64,000 bases of DNA, taken from the NCBI GenBank assembly GCA_012295275.1, contig CM022677.1:11924532-11988531 (forward strand), in the 5' to 3' direction. The position numbers and the translations under genes are program-made. The notes under the pieces are model-generated. The model made no database searches, was not told the DNA's origin, and saw nothing but the letters and a program-made list of their open reading frames with translations. Positions 21,389 to 34,394 of the stretch are shown one piece after another. How positions within the stretch are numbered: the first letter of the stretch is position 1; every line of letters begins with the position of its first letter. Origin of the DNA: Chrysomallon squamiferum (lineage: Eukaryota; Mollusca; Gastropoda; Neomphalida; Peltospiridae).

Positions 21389-22495
21389 TATGACTGTGTG
21401 TGTGTTTTTCTTTTAACAATTTTGGAGCTCTTATTTTAAAAATAAAAAACTGACTGGATGGTGATTTAAGTGTAAAAAAAATTATAGGTTCACTTCATTT
21501 TATTAAAAATGTGCTTTTCATTCCTATCTTTGCAATTAAATACACATTTTAATAATTTGTAGTTTAGTAATTATTTATTTATTTATTTATTTTCATGGGT
21601 TTTACAATTTCTTTTTTGTTGTTTGATTTGTTGTTTTTTGCTTTGTTTTCTTAGATCTTTAACTTTTTTTTTTAATTTTAATTTAATTTGGTCTGTATTT
21701 GAGAAAAAAAAATTGCAATAGCTTAAAGGCTTTTTTATCATGTATCTTGTTCTTTTTATGTGATATGCTTGTGAAATCCATTTTGTCTTCTTTTCAGTTT
21801 GCTTTTCTTGTTTTATCCTATTCACCCTCGTGCCTTAGTCACCCGCATATGGGTGGAGCTACTGATAAACGCAGGCTGAAGTTTGTACAAGCACTAGGGG
21901 CTTTTAAGATTAAACTGGTAATTAAATATTAAAAAAAGTAACATTGCTTTTGTTTACTGACTGAAAATATAGAAACTTATCTAGTGATCATATATTGCAA
22001 TTATTGATAGCTATCTGTGCATACACATACACACACATTCACGCATGCACTCACACATTGTGTGATAGAGGTAAGCTGATGAAATATTGATGAGTGTAAA
22101 TAAAATATATATGAATCCATGGTTTTTGTTTACACTGGTGTGTGTTGGTGTTGGTGTACACATTTGCATACAAAAACACACATACACAACAAACACATAA
22201 ATTAAGCTATGCATTTCTTTATTTATTTTTTATTTGTTTTTCATCCATTTTCCAATCCAGTGCCTCCTGCAAGCATTATTAGAGATTTTAAAAATAAATT
22301 TTGTAATATGATTTTAAATAATTACATATATTTATCTTGTCAAACAATTTATATTTGTTAAATACTTTGAGGTGTAAATAATGTTTATCAATATTCTGCC
22401 TTATAACATGATCAGTATAACATTCATTCAGAGATAATTTTGCATAGCTGATCAATAACCTGTCTTAAAGATATTAATATATCTTAGAACTGGAT

Positions 22496-22577
22496 CCTCA
22501 GCAACTCATGTATTGACAGCAGCAGACTATTCTGTACTGGCAGAACAACTGAAACACTCACTAAGCTTTGTGCAGGC
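22496..22577 (+). pseudogene. Possible thrombospondin type-1 exon fragment
   Basis: A plus-strand frame reads CTGRTTETLTKLCAGK just before a poor donor. The spacing of cysteines and Gly resembles the C-terminal third of a TSP1 repeat, and a clearer TSP1 remnant follows at 22716. The N-terminal Trp motifs are not visible. Weak on its own. Confidence 0.3.
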
Positions 22578-22715
22578 AAGTTAAAGTTTATTCAGCTTCT
22601 ACGTAAAAGAAAATCATCTCAGTACTAGATTTCAAGTGCAATTAAAGACTATTTAATTCTCATTTATTTATATATTTATATATTAATTTATTTATTCTTT
22701 AATTTCATGCTTACA

Positions 22716-22868
22716 GTTGATGGTGACTGGTCTGCATGGTCACTTCAGAGACTGGGTAGTTGTAGTGAAACGTGGTAGAGGCACTAGAACAAGATTTGAG
22801 ATATGAAAATGCACAGGTATGAAGAGGAATCTTCAAGAAGCATGTGAAACAAATGTCTTATGTCCAGG
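22716..22868 (+). pseudogene. Broken thrombospondin type-1 (TSP1) exon
   Basis: Preceded by an acceptor (GCTTACAG) and followed by a donor (CCAG|GTAACA). The first frame gives VDGDWSAWSLQRLGSCSET, the hallmark Trp-x-x-Trp then Cys-Ser pattern of a TSP1 repeat. The frame then breaks, and the rest (GTRTRFR, CTGMKRNLQEACETN) continues one frame away. TSP1 repeats are extracellular adhesion modules of about 55 residues, often in tandem exons. Intact splice sites around a broken frame indicate a decayed exon of a larger gene. Confidence 0.7.
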
Positions 22869-23494
22869 TAACAAGCAATAATTAAATCAAATATATGTAA
22901 TTTTCTTTTAAACAAATTATATACAGACAGGTGGGCATATTGTTTCCTGTGATGCATTTATGCATCTCTTCTAAGATGACAATAAATAACAATCTCTACA
23001 TTGTGAGTAAAGGTATTGTCATTAAGTAATCTGAGGAATAAAATTACTTTTCTGCCTACAAAAGTGAAAAATGATTTAAATAACAAAATATTTATTTCAC
23101 TAAAAAAGAAATATGGCTGTTTCAGTTGTTAATGGTTTGGTGAAACTTTAAGGCTAATGAATTACATTAGGTTTGTTGATTATCACAATAGTAAAGCATT
23201 AAGCAGCACATTTCTAAAGTGATACATATATTCCATTTATAAAAAAAAAAATGTTTTCTTTTATAAAATCAAAGTGTTATTACTTGATTTTCTTTTAACG
23301 TTTCATTAAAAGATTTGTTATAACTGTTCTTTGATTAAGATATTAATATATCTTGGAATATCTTGTACAGTCTGAACATATATTTGTTATTTAATTAAGA
23401 TAATAAAAGATCTGGGTTCTTCACATAAAAAAATCACTATAACTGTTATTATGTTTGTAAGTTCCGCGTATATGAGTAAAAATGATTTATATTT

Positions 23495-23760
23495 TGTTTT
23501 GGGGTTCATGGTCAGCATTCAGTGCAGTTACAGCATGCTCAGTAACCTGACAAAAGAGAAAAAAGAATTTGTGAGAATGATGTGCAAGGTGGTAATTGGT
23601 GTGGAGACAAAACACCTCAAACTGAAACAAAAACTAAATCGTGTTCAGCACAAAATCCCTGTCCAGCCTGGGGAGCATGGAGCTCATCTGTTTATGTTGT
23701 CTGTTCTGCATCATGTGGAGCTGCTACTCAGACTGGTAATAGGACTAGATAATGGACAAC
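23495..23760 (+). pseudogene. Two consecutive broken TSP1 repeats
   Basis: WGSWSAFSAVTACSVT (first repeat) is followed by a stop and frame change. Then CGDKTPQTETKTKSCSAQNP closes the first repeat, and CPAWGAWSSSVYVVCSASCG with AATQTGNRTR opens a second, which ends in a stop. The Trp and Cys-Ser-x-Ser-Cys-Gly spacing is diagnostic for TSP1. The end of the second repeat may continue as CNHDNSS near 23785. Same strand as the exon at 22716, so probably the same former gene. Confidence 0.72.
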
Positions 23761-24011
23761 ACGCGTTATCAGAATTTGTAACCATGACAACTCTTCAAGA
23801 ACTATATAAGAGAGAGAGAAAGAGAGTAATTAATAATTAAGTTGTTGTTTTAAAAAAAATCTCTAAGTATGTCAAAATGATATTGACATTATAATTGTAT
23901 AAGTGAATGCTGTTCTTTTCTTAACCGTAAACACCAAAATAATATTTACTTTTCGAGCTGAAGAATGGCCTGAATGGGCTAGCTACAAACTGATAAAAGC
24001 AATCTACAAAC

Positions 24012-25245
24012 TGATACAATATCTGAGACAGTAGCTACAGAGACAAACCTGTACAAGCATTGACATCTCTGAGACAGTAACTACAGAGACAAACCTGTAC
24101 AAGCATTGACATCTCTGAGACAGTAACTACAGAGACAAACCTGTACAAGCAGTGACATCTCTGAGACAGTAGCTACAGAGACAAACCTGTACAATCAGTG
24201 ACATCTCTGAGACAGTAACTACAGAGACAAACCTGTACAAGCATTGACATCTCTGAGACAGTAACTACAAAGACAAACCTGTACAAGCAGTGACATCTCT
24301 GAGACAGTAACTACAGAGACAAACCTGTACAAGCAGTGACATCTCTGAGACAGTAACTACAGAAACAAACCTGTACAAGCAGTGACATCTCTGAGTCAGT
24401 AACTACAGAGACAAACCTGTACAAGCATTGACATCTCTGAGACAGTAGCTACAGAGACAAACCTGTACAAGCAGTGACATCTCTGAGACAGTAGCTACAG
24501 AGACAAACCTGTACAAGCAGTGACATCTCTGAGACAGTAGCTACAGAGACAAACCTGTACAAGCAGTGACATCTCTGAGACAGTAACTACAAAGACAAAC
24601 CTGTACAAGCAATGACATCTCTGAGACAGTAACTACAAAGACAAACCTGTACAAGCATTGACATCTCTGAGACAGTAGCTACAGAGACAAACCTGTACAA
24701 GCATTGACATCTCTGAGACAGTAGCTACAGAGACAAACCTGTACAAGCATTGACATCTCTGAGACAGTAACTACAGAGACAAACCTGTACAAGCATTGAC
24801 ATCTCTGAGACAGTAGCTACAGAGACAAACCTGTACAAGCAGTGACATCTCTGAGACAGTAGCTACAGAGACAAACCTGTACAAGCAGTGACATCTCTGA
24901 GACAGTAACTACAAAGACAAACCTGTACAAGCGTTGACATCTCTGAGACAGTAGCTACAGAGACAAACCTGTACAATCAGTGACATCTCTGAGACAGTAA
25001 CTACAGAGACAAACCTGTACAAGCAATGACATCTCTGAGACAGTAACTACAAAGACAAACCTGTACAAGCAGTGACATCTCTGAGACAGTAACTACAGAG
25101 ACAAACCTGTACAAGCAGTGACATCTCTGAGACAGTAACTACAGAGACAAACCTGTACAAGCAGTGACATCTCTGAGACAGTAACTACAGAGACAAACCT
25201 GTACAAGCAATGACATCTCTGAGACAGTAGCTACAGAGGCAGACA
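24012..25245. repeat. 46-bp minisatellite, about 27 copies
   Basis: Unit TCTGAGACAGTAACTACAGA followed by GACAAACCTGTACAAGCAGTGACATC. Copies differ at a few diagnostic sites (GTAACT/GTAGCT, ACAGAG/ACAAAG, AGCAGTG/AGCATTG/ATCAGTG). The period is not a multiple of three and stops occur, so it is not coding. It begins abruptly at 24012 and ends at 25240. Confidence 0.97.
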
Positions 25246-25523
25246 ATGTTTGCCTGTTTATACTGTAATTTTATTAGTAAAATATTTTCTAAACTGATTA
25301 TATTACTAAACAAATTTATTTCAAATATTAAAATAGCCATTATATTAATGTATAAATTAAGAAACTGGATATAAATTATTATCATGATTAGAAATCAGAA
25401 TCAGAAATTAAAATAGATATTTTATTAAAACAAAAGGACAATAATAAGTAACACATTTATTTTTGTTGATTTACATACAGATTACTATGTGCTGAGAATC
25501 CAGAGGAAAAAACATTCATGGCC

Positions 25524-25529
<6 letters not shown>

Positions 25530-25608
<79 letters not shown>
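25530..25608. repeat. (TC)n microsatellite
   Basis: About 39 pure TC units, followed at 25650-25676 by a short (GT)n. Confidence 0.95.
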
Positions 25609-25610
<2 letters not shown>

Positions 25611-25758
25611 AGTCTGTCTATCTGTATATCAATCTTCTTTGTGTGTGTATGTATTTGTGTGTGTGTGTGTGTGTGCAGGTGCAGAAGTCATATATAATAT
25701 TTGTTAAGATCTATACTAACATTGCATCCACTGAATTATGTTTTATCTCATCCACAGA

Positions 25759-25816
25759 CAGGTTCAGTTAAATTCTTCACTAACCATGAGAACGTGCATT
25801 TGAAGCCACCTTTCTG
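25759..25816 (+). other. Candidate orphan exon
   Basis: Bounded by acceptor CATCCACAG and donor CTG|GTAAGC, with one frame open (TGSVKFFTNHENVHLKPPF). Same strand as the TSP1 remnants. No domain is recognisable in so short a piece. Confidence 0.2.
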
Positions 25817-25829
25817 GTAAGCAAGTAAT

Positions 25830-25835
<6 letters not shown>

Positions 25836-25880
<45 letters not shown>
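25836..25880. repeat. (TAA)n microsatellite plus A-run
   Basis: TAA units ending in an A homopolymer. Confidence 0.9.
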
Positions 25881-26434
25881 GTTTAGTTTACTCTCTCATT
25901 ATCTCTGTGGGAGTTAATAGCTATATATACAGTGTTATATACATTTAGAATTTAAAAAAACCCACATCTTTTTATTATCCATATATTATCCATATATTTT
26001 TATTATCCACACACACACACACACAAAAATATTATAAATGCATATACGTTACAGACATATGATAAAGGTTACTGTGAGATATTATAAATATATGGGGAAC
26101 ACACACATACACACACGTGTAGAAAGATTTATTTTTGTTTATTTATTTATTTTTTTTTTTTAACATTTTTCTATTAATTTAACATCTACTTTATTTTTTT
26201 TTTTTTTTTTTTGTTATTACTTTTATAATTATTTTTTTAATCATATACTTACTTAAATTAACTCTTTTTATCTTTTTATTTTCTTTAGTACTATACCTTT
26301 CCATAACATCTAAAAAACATTTTTGCTTACATATAATTTTTCTACTTAAATGTAATCACTATTATTACTTTTTGTATATCTTATTTCATTTATTTTTCTA
26401 TACTTCAAAATGATTTTATGTTGTGTTTTAATCA

Positions 26435-26470
<36 letters not shown>

Positions 26471-26589
26471 TTCATTTCTATTTATTTATACCTAATTCTT
26501 TCCAGTTAGGTTTATTTATTCTTCTTAATAAGATTTTTATTGTTTTGTTTTTTAAATTAAAATTCAATCTCTAAACATTATTTTCTTAC

Positions 26590-26689
26590 AGGGCTTCCCT
26601 GTCACAAGCTGGAAGAAATCAGAGTTTGTGTATCTCACTGTCACTGTTCAGGCTGGAAGCAGAAAATGGAAGCTGAAAGAGAACATGGT
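26590..26689 (+). pseudogene. Possible TSP1-related exon remnant
   Basis: Acceptor TTCTTACAG at 26590 and donor ATG|GTAATA at 26689. One frame contains EIRVCVSHCHCSGWKQKME, reminiscent of the middle of a TSP1 repeat, but without the Trp motif. Assigned mainly from its splice sites and from nearby TSP1 pieces. Confidence 0.28.
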
Positions 26690-26869
26690 AATATATGTGT
26701 TGTTGTTTAAGTGTTTGTGGGTCTAGAGGTGTATGTTTGTGTTTGTAGCATGTAAAATGTTATTTCATAATCTCTGTACTTAATTCTTGTTTAAATGAAC
26801 TTATATCTGATAATGTAAAAAATAAAAATTCAAAATGAAATTCAGAACAAAATGAATCAACATAAACAC

Positions 26870-26904
26870 CAGGGTGTGTGTGGGTGTGGGTGTGTGTGTG
26901 CGTA

Positions 26905-26941
<37 letters not shown>

Positions 26942-26968
26942 TTGAGTGTGTGTGTGTGTGTGTGTGTG
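26870..26968. repeat. (GT)n microsatellite
   Basis: Interrupted GT tract. Confidence 0.92.
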
Positions 26969-27676
26969 GTCGCTATTTTGAATTAACATTTCATTCTGCT
27001 CTCTTTATTTTAATATAAAAATTTATTAAACTATTCGTTGCAGCTTCATATATAAGGCAATACAGTTACTTACAATAACAATTAAGAGAAAGCAATTAAT
27101 CAACAGTCCAGAAATTTAGTATTAAAATGGTTCTGGTTAATTCTGGTTAATAAACAATAATAAATTAATTACCAATACTGTTTGAACTGTATAGTGACTT
27201 TATTGATAACCCTGTATATATATATATATATAAAAAATATTAAAGTATCACATAACAGTAAAATTTAATTAACAATAATATTTATAAAAAATTTAATTTT
27301 TCTGCTCCCAGTATAGGATTAATTCAGTGTTATCTGGATATTGGGACTGATGAAAAGGATGGCTATAAAGAAGATTTGGATAATGTAAATTGATGCTGCA
27401 CATTCATATTGAATAAACTTCTAACAATACCTCATTTAATGACAAACATTATAAACTGTAAAATATTAATATCTACAAAATGAAATGTTTTATAACAAGA
27501 GATTAATTAAAATAAGCATCGGTTCATTGTTAATAAAAGGTGTTTTTTTAATTGACATACAGTGCAGTCATGTTAAACAGTAATAACTGAATTGTATTGT
27601 TACACTGGCCATTGCTTTATCTCTTTCATTTATCAACTGAATTAAGTTAAATGTTTTTCTTTATTACAACAGTGTT

Positions 27677-27677
<1 letters not shown>

Positions 27678-27756
<79 letters not shown>
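27678..27756. repeat. (GT)n microsatellite
   Basis: About 38 uninterrupted GT units. The flanks from 26990 to 28620 are AT-rich with no supported gene. Confidence 0.95.
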
Positions 27757-28620
27757 TGAGACAGGAAATTGAATTAATTTTATTTTTGTTTTATTTTTAC
27801 AGGTTCAAGTTTACCACTGTGACCCAACCAAACCTGTTTTATAAAACAAGAACATTATTAATAGAACAAATATTTTACATCAGTATTTTAAGATAAAAGT
27901 AATTTCAAAACAAAACACACACACACACATAAAATCACATACTTCATTAGTTATAGTCTATTCTAGATAAAACTCATGGATTGAGTTCAACATAATATTT
28001 TGTTTAAAGTAGTTACAAATAAATAAACATATGTACACAATTTTTTATTGAAAATAATTATAAATTTAGACTGTTTTGAATTACAGAATGAATGAAAAAT
28101 AAATTGTGTTTTTCCTTAATTGTCACAAACTGTTGATGTTAATTGTGATGATAAATATTTTGTTTAAATAATTTAAATATTTTTATTTTTATCTTTTTAT
28201 CTTTCTTCATTATTGATCAGTTAGAAAATCATTTTCTTTTGACAACTCTCATTTTGAGAACACTGATTTTCAAAGTAGTATCTTTATAACTTTTTTTATT
28301 TTACTTGAAAAGTATATAAACACTTGAATTACCTTAATATACACATTTATATGCAATAATGACTATTATAAAATTCTCTTTTATTATGTGCTTATATAAT
28401 TAGCATTTTATATTTAGATACATATATAAATATGTAACTTTTTAAATAAATCTATTGTGGAAACATATTCTTGCTTTTTATTATTTGTATTTTATTATTT
28501 GTATGTGTGAGACATCAATAGTTCAAAATCAGTTTTTAGTAATTATGACACCCATTCTAGAATTAGTAATATAAGATTAAATTATTTCCTGTATATAGGA
28601 AGGTTCTTGTAAAAGATCTA

Positions 28621-31600
28621 TTGCTGCTACGGTAGTTTTGGAATTACTAAATATTTTGTTCTTATTCTGTGTGTGTGTCAGTGACTGTGTACATGTGCAT
28701 GTGTGTGACTGTGTATGTGTATGTTTCTGTGTATGTGTGTGTGTGTGTATGTGTATGTTTCTGTGTATGTGTGTGTGTGTGCATGTGTATGTTCTGCATG
28801 TGTGTGTGTGTGTGTGTGCAAATGTGTTTATAAATTTTAATATTAAAGATATTGTCAATCTATAAAAAAAAAAGTAATGAAAATGAACTGGAGAAAACCA
28901 CTGACATCACTAATTGAAGTATTAATTTGAATCAACAAAATATATTTTACATAACAGCTCCCACAGGGAAAAACAGATAATGATCCAGTTATGGCAATAG
29001 CAGTAAACTACACAGAGTGGTTTGTATGTTTTGTCTGTTTGAGTACACAAGTGTCTGTGTGCATTTGCTGATATCTGTATGTTGTCTGTGTATATTGTCT
29101 ATCCATTTCATTGCATCCATATGTTGTGTATCCATATGTTGCCTGTACTTTTTAGGTGTTTCTATATATATATATATATAAGCTGTGTATGCTTATCTCT
29201 GTGCATGTGTTCTGTCTATGTGTTGTATTTGTTTAGTGTCTGTCCATGTATATGCATATACCTATGTGTATGTGAAGTTTCTGTGTGCATGTGTTGAGTA
29301 TGTCTACATGTATATCTGTACATTTTTGGTGGCTTGTGTGTATTGTGGCTATGTATTGTTTATGACTACACATATTGTGTATGTGTGAAGTTTTGTGCTA
29401 ACTATGCGTATATATGTATGCAAGCAAGTGTTATGTTTCTATGCACTGTCTGCTTGTATATGAATGTACCTATATATGTGTTTTTGTATCTACTTATATG
29501 CACTGTTTGCTTCTATGTTGTATTTGATCATGTGTCATGTGTTTCTATTTACGTGTTTTTGTTTCATATCTGTGTATGTGTTGTATTTGATCATGTGTCA
29601 TGTGTTTCTATTTACGTGTTTTTGTTTCATATCTGTATGTGTTGTATTTGATCATGTGTCATGTGTTTCTGTTTACATGTGTATTTGTTTCATGTTTGTC
29701 ATGTGTTGTATTTGATCGTGTGTCATGTGTTTCTATGTACATGTGTATTTGTTTCATGTTTGTGTATGTGTTGTATTTGATCGTGTGTCATGTGTTTATA
29801 TGTACATGTGTATTTGTTTCATGTTTGTCATGGGTTGTATTTGATCGTGTGTCATGTGTTTCTATGTACATGTGTATTTGTTTCATGTTTGTGTATGTGT
29901 TGTATTTGATCATGTGTCGTGTTTCTATGTACATGTGTATTTGTTTCATGTTTGTCCGTGTATGTGTTGTATTTGATCATGTGTCATGTGTTTCTATGTA
30001 CATGTGTATTTGTTTCATGTTTGTGTATGTGTTGTATTTGATCATGTGTCATATGTTTCTATGTACATGTGTATTTGTTTAATGTTTGTGTATGTGTTGT
30101 ATTTGATCGGGTGTCAGGTGTTTCTATGTACATGTGTATTTGTTTCATGTTTGTCCGTGTATGTGTTGTATTTGATCATGTGTCATGTGTTTCTATGTAC
30201 ATGTGTATTTGTTTCATGTTTGTGTATGCGTTGTATTTGATCGTGTGTCAGGTGTTTCTATGTACATGTGTATTTGTTTCATGTTTGTGTATGTGTTGTA
30301 TTTGATCATGTGTCATGTGTTTCTATGTACATGTGTATTTGTTTCATGTTTGTCATGTGTTGTATTTGTCATGTGTTTCTATGTACATGTGTATTTGTTT
30401 CATGTTTGTGTATGTGTTGTATTTGATCATGTGTCGTGTTTCTATGTACATGTGTATTTGTTTCATGTTTGTCTGTGTATGTGTTGTATTTGATCATGTG
30501 TCATGTGTTTCTATGTACATGTGTATTTGTTTCATGTTTGTGTATGTGTTGTATTTGATCGTGTGTCATGTGTTTCTATGTACATGTGTATTTGTTTCAT
30601 GTTTGTGTATGTGTTGTATTTGATCATGTGTCATGTGTTTCTATGTACATGTGTATTTGTTTCATGTTTGTCCGTGTATGTGTTGTATTTGATCATGTGT
30701 CATGTGTTTCTATGTACATGTGTATTTGTTTCATGTTTGTGTATGTGTTGTATTTGATCGTGTGTCATGTGTTTCTATGTACATGTGTATTTGTTTCATG
30801 TTTGTGTATGTGTTGTATTTGATCATGTGTCATGTGTTTCTATGTACATGTGTATTTGTTTCATGTTTGTCTGTGTATGTGTTGTATTTGATCATGTGTC
30901 ATGTGTTTCTATGTACATGTGTATTTGTTTCATGTTTGTGTATGTGTTGTATTTGATCGTGTGTCATGTGTTTCTATGTACATGTGTATTTGTTTCATGT
31001 TTGTTCGTGTATGTGTTGTATTTGATCATGTGTCATGTGTTTCTATGTACATGTGTATTTGTTTCATGTTTGTGTATGTGTTGTATTTGATCGTGTGTCA
31101 TGTGTTTCTATGTACATGTGTATTTGTTTCATGTTTGTGTATGTGTTGTATTTGATCGTGTCATGTGTTTCTATGTACATGTGTATTTGTTTCATGTTTG
31201 TCTGTGTATGTGTTGTATTTGATCATGTGTCATGTGTTTCTATGTACATGTGTATTTGTTTCATGTTTGTGTATGTGTTGTATTTGATCGTGTGTCATGT
31301 GTTTCTATGTACATGTGTATTTGTTTCATGTTTGTTCGTGTATGTGTTGTATTTGATCATGTGTCATGTGTTTCTATGTACATGTGTATTTGTTTCATGT
31401 TTGTCCGTGTATGTGTTATATTTGATCATGTGTCATGTGTTTCTACGTACATGTGTATTTGTTTCATGTTTGTCCGTGTATGTGTTGTATTTGATCATGT
31501 GTCATGTGTTTCTATTTACATTTGTATTTGTTTCACGTCAGTGTATGTATTGTATTTGATCATGTGTCATGTGTTTCTACGTACATGTGTATTTGTTTCA

Positions 31601-34030
31601 TGTTTGTGTATGTGTTGTATTTGATCATGTGTCATGTATTTCTATGTACATGTGTATTTGTTTCATGTTTGTCATGTGTTGTATTTGATCGTGTGTCATG
31701 TGTTTCTATGTAAATGTGTATTTGTTTCATGTGTGTCATGTGTTGTATTTGATCATGTGTCATGTGTTTCTACATACATGTGTATTTGTTTCATGTTTGT
31801 GTATGTGTTGTATTTGATCGTGTTGTGTGTTTCTATGTACGTGTGTATTTGTTTCATGTTTGTCAGTGTATGTGTTGTATTTGATCATGTGTCATGTGTT
31901 TCTATGTACATGTGTATTTGTTTCAGGTTTGTGTATGTGTTGTATTTGATCATGTGTCATGTGTTTCTAGGTACATGTGTATTTGTTTCATGTTTGTGTA
32001 TGTGTTGTATTTGATCATGTGTCGTGTATTTCTGTGTACATGTGTATTTGTTTCATGTTTGTGTATGTGTTGTATTTGATCATGTGTCATGTGTTTCTAT
32101 GTACGTGTATTTGTTTCATGTTTGTGTATGTGTTGTATTTGATCATGTGTTGTGTGTTTCTGTGTAGATGTGTATTTGATCATGTGTCATGTGTTTCTAT
32201 GTACGTGTATTTGTTTCATGTTTGTGTATGTGTTGTATTTGATCATGTGTCATGTGTTTCTATGTACGTGTATTTGGTCATGTATCGTGTGTTTCTTTAT
32301 GTGCTTTCATGTAATTCTGTGGTTTATATAAATGTGTATGTTTTGTCTCTATGTGTATGGATTAATGTAAAGAAAATTCAGGTGATGTGTAAACGAATGT
32401 TATTTCTCTCTCCTCTGACAAATGTTATGTGTGCATGCAAGTGTTTCAGAGAATGTAGTGTTTGTGAGAAGTCATGTGGTGTCAGTGATGTGAAGTCAGG
32501 TTTTTGACTGCATGCAAGTGTTTTATGTTTGTGTTATCTATGTATTGTATGTTTCTGTGTGTATGTGTGTGTGTGTGAGAGAGAGATAGAATGTCTGCAT
32601 GTGTGTGTTTGAGAGTATGTGTGTGTGTGTGTCTGTGATTAGATTGAAACGCATTCCTTTTTTCTTTTGAAATGAGATTTATTTTCTGAATAGAGATAGC
32701 TGACATAAACATTACTATCTACAGCTGTCTCCACAGTTAATATTAATAACTAAAGTACAAGTGATAATATTATAGTTATTTAGAAATGTATTCCAATAAT
32801 ATTTAAACTGCTATTATTATTATTCTGTGTAATATATGTAGACGTAACAGCAGTAGCAGTAATAGTAATAATAGTAGTAATATAATAGAAGAAGTAGTGT
32901 GTTATAGTAGTTGCAGTAGTAATACTAGTGACAACAGGTATAATAGTTGTAGTATTTCTGAAGTAACTGGCAGATCAGTAGTTTTGCTGAAGTAACAGTG
33001 GAGATCAGTAGTAATGGCGGTAGTCTTGCTCAAGTAACAGTGACAGATAAGACGACGGCAACGACGGCTTCATTCACAGAAATATTAACAATATATTTTA
33101 ATACAGGAGGGGCACGATCAGAAAAGAAGAATAACAGCGAATAAAATAGGACACTAATTGCAAGACTTAATAAAAGGCAAAAGAATATATATATTTTTTT
33201 CAGACCATGTTTTCAGACGCATATAAAAGAATGGTATATTCCTGGACAGTAATAAGCAAGTTATTGTAGTGTGAGTTCTAAGCTTTCTGATTTTATTTGG
33301 TGCATTAATAAAAATAATAAGAAGGAAGAAAAAGTAGGGGAAAAATAAATAGCAACACTGTTTATTTGAAGCTTACGGTCAACGATTGGCTTATAATAAG
33401 ATAAACAAAAATAATAACAAATAAATAAATAAAAGGAGAACCACATCGATTTATAATTAGCACGTATTTTTAATAAAGGTTGTTATGCTGCTTTGTTTTA
33501 TTTTATTTGTTTTGAATGCGGGATGAGTGTCGGTGTTTACGGATTTACTTTTTTATTTGATGTTCGAAGAATCTTCTACATAATTGTGGTAATCACATTA
33601 TCTTGCAACAAAACAGTTGCATCAAATATTTCATAACGACACTTGATTAATAATAAAATTCACCAGTGGTTGTACTAATGTGAACAGCATAAACAACGTC
33701 ATATAAACAAGAAATCATGTTTAGTCTTTAATTTTGATGTACCATCCTACCAGGGGCACATTTCTGTGTGGCCAGTAATTACATTTGTTTTAAAATAAAC
33801 TGACGTGTGTAGCACACACCAAAGTAAACACCACACAATGTGTCAACTGTCAAAGGCTTTATTTATTTATTATTATTATTATTTTCTTGAAATAAACTAA
33901 TAAAACTATTAAAAGAAAATATGCTGATTTTGTTTGACAGGTTGTTTTCTGTCAGTTTATTTATGAATTATTTTTTTAAAAGATTTATGTTAAATTGTTG
34001 ACTTGCTCTATACATTATTAAACATATTTA
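28621..34030. repeat. Tandem segmental duplication, copy 1 (5410 bp)
   Basis: Starts TTGCTGCTACGGTAGTTTTG and ends ATTATTAAACATATTTA, immediately followed by copy 2 starting with the same bases. It contains a GT microsatellite, a unique stretch (28860-29515), the 65-bp array, a further GT-rich stretch, an AGT/AGC-rich run (about 32845-32960) and about 1 kb of unique AT-rich sequence. A GGAAAAACAGATAATGATCC segment preceded by CCACAG (about 28969) is kept in both copies and could be an exon. Confidence 0.95.
29516..32295. repeat. 65-bp minisatellite with 199-bp higher-order period, about 42 units
   Basis: The basic unit includes TGTATTTGATCATGTGTCAT, GTGTTTCTATGTACATGTGT and ATTTGTTTCATGTTTGTGTA. 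Many units are 65 bp; others are 69 bp through an added CCGT/CTGT/TCGT. In the centre the order 65-65-69 recurs exactly, with equivalent points at 30503, 30702 and 30901. Units at both ends are more diverged. The Cys/Val/Phe-rich open frames across it are artefacts of the missing stops. Confidence 0.95.
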
Positions 34031-34138
34031 TTGCTGCTACGGTATTTTTGGAATTACTAAATATTTTGTTCTTATTCTGTGTGTGTGTCAGTGACTGTGT
34101 ACATGTGCATGTGTGTGACTGTGTATGTGTATGTTTCT

Positions 34139-34188
<50 letters not shown>

Positions 34189-34394
34189 TCTGCATGTATG
34201 TGTGTGTGTGTGCAAATGTGTTTATACATTTTAATATTAAAGATATTGTCAATCTATAAAAAAAAAAGTAATGAAAATGAACTGGAGAAAACCACTGACA
34301 TCACTAATTGAGGTATTAATTTGAATCAACAAAATATATTTTACATAACCGCTCCCACAGGGAAAAACAGATAATGATCCAGTTATGGCAATAG

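Noticed and set aside
24012-25245. CRISPR-like array
   Set aside because: Units are contiguous 46-bp repeats with no unique spacers, in a eukaryotic context; it is a minisatellite.
29516-32507. Chain of open frames of 84-176 codons with FHVCVCVVF-like repeats
   Set aside because: The 65- and 69-bp units are not multiples of three, so the frame changes from unit to unit. All three frames look alike, and the repeat explains them completely.
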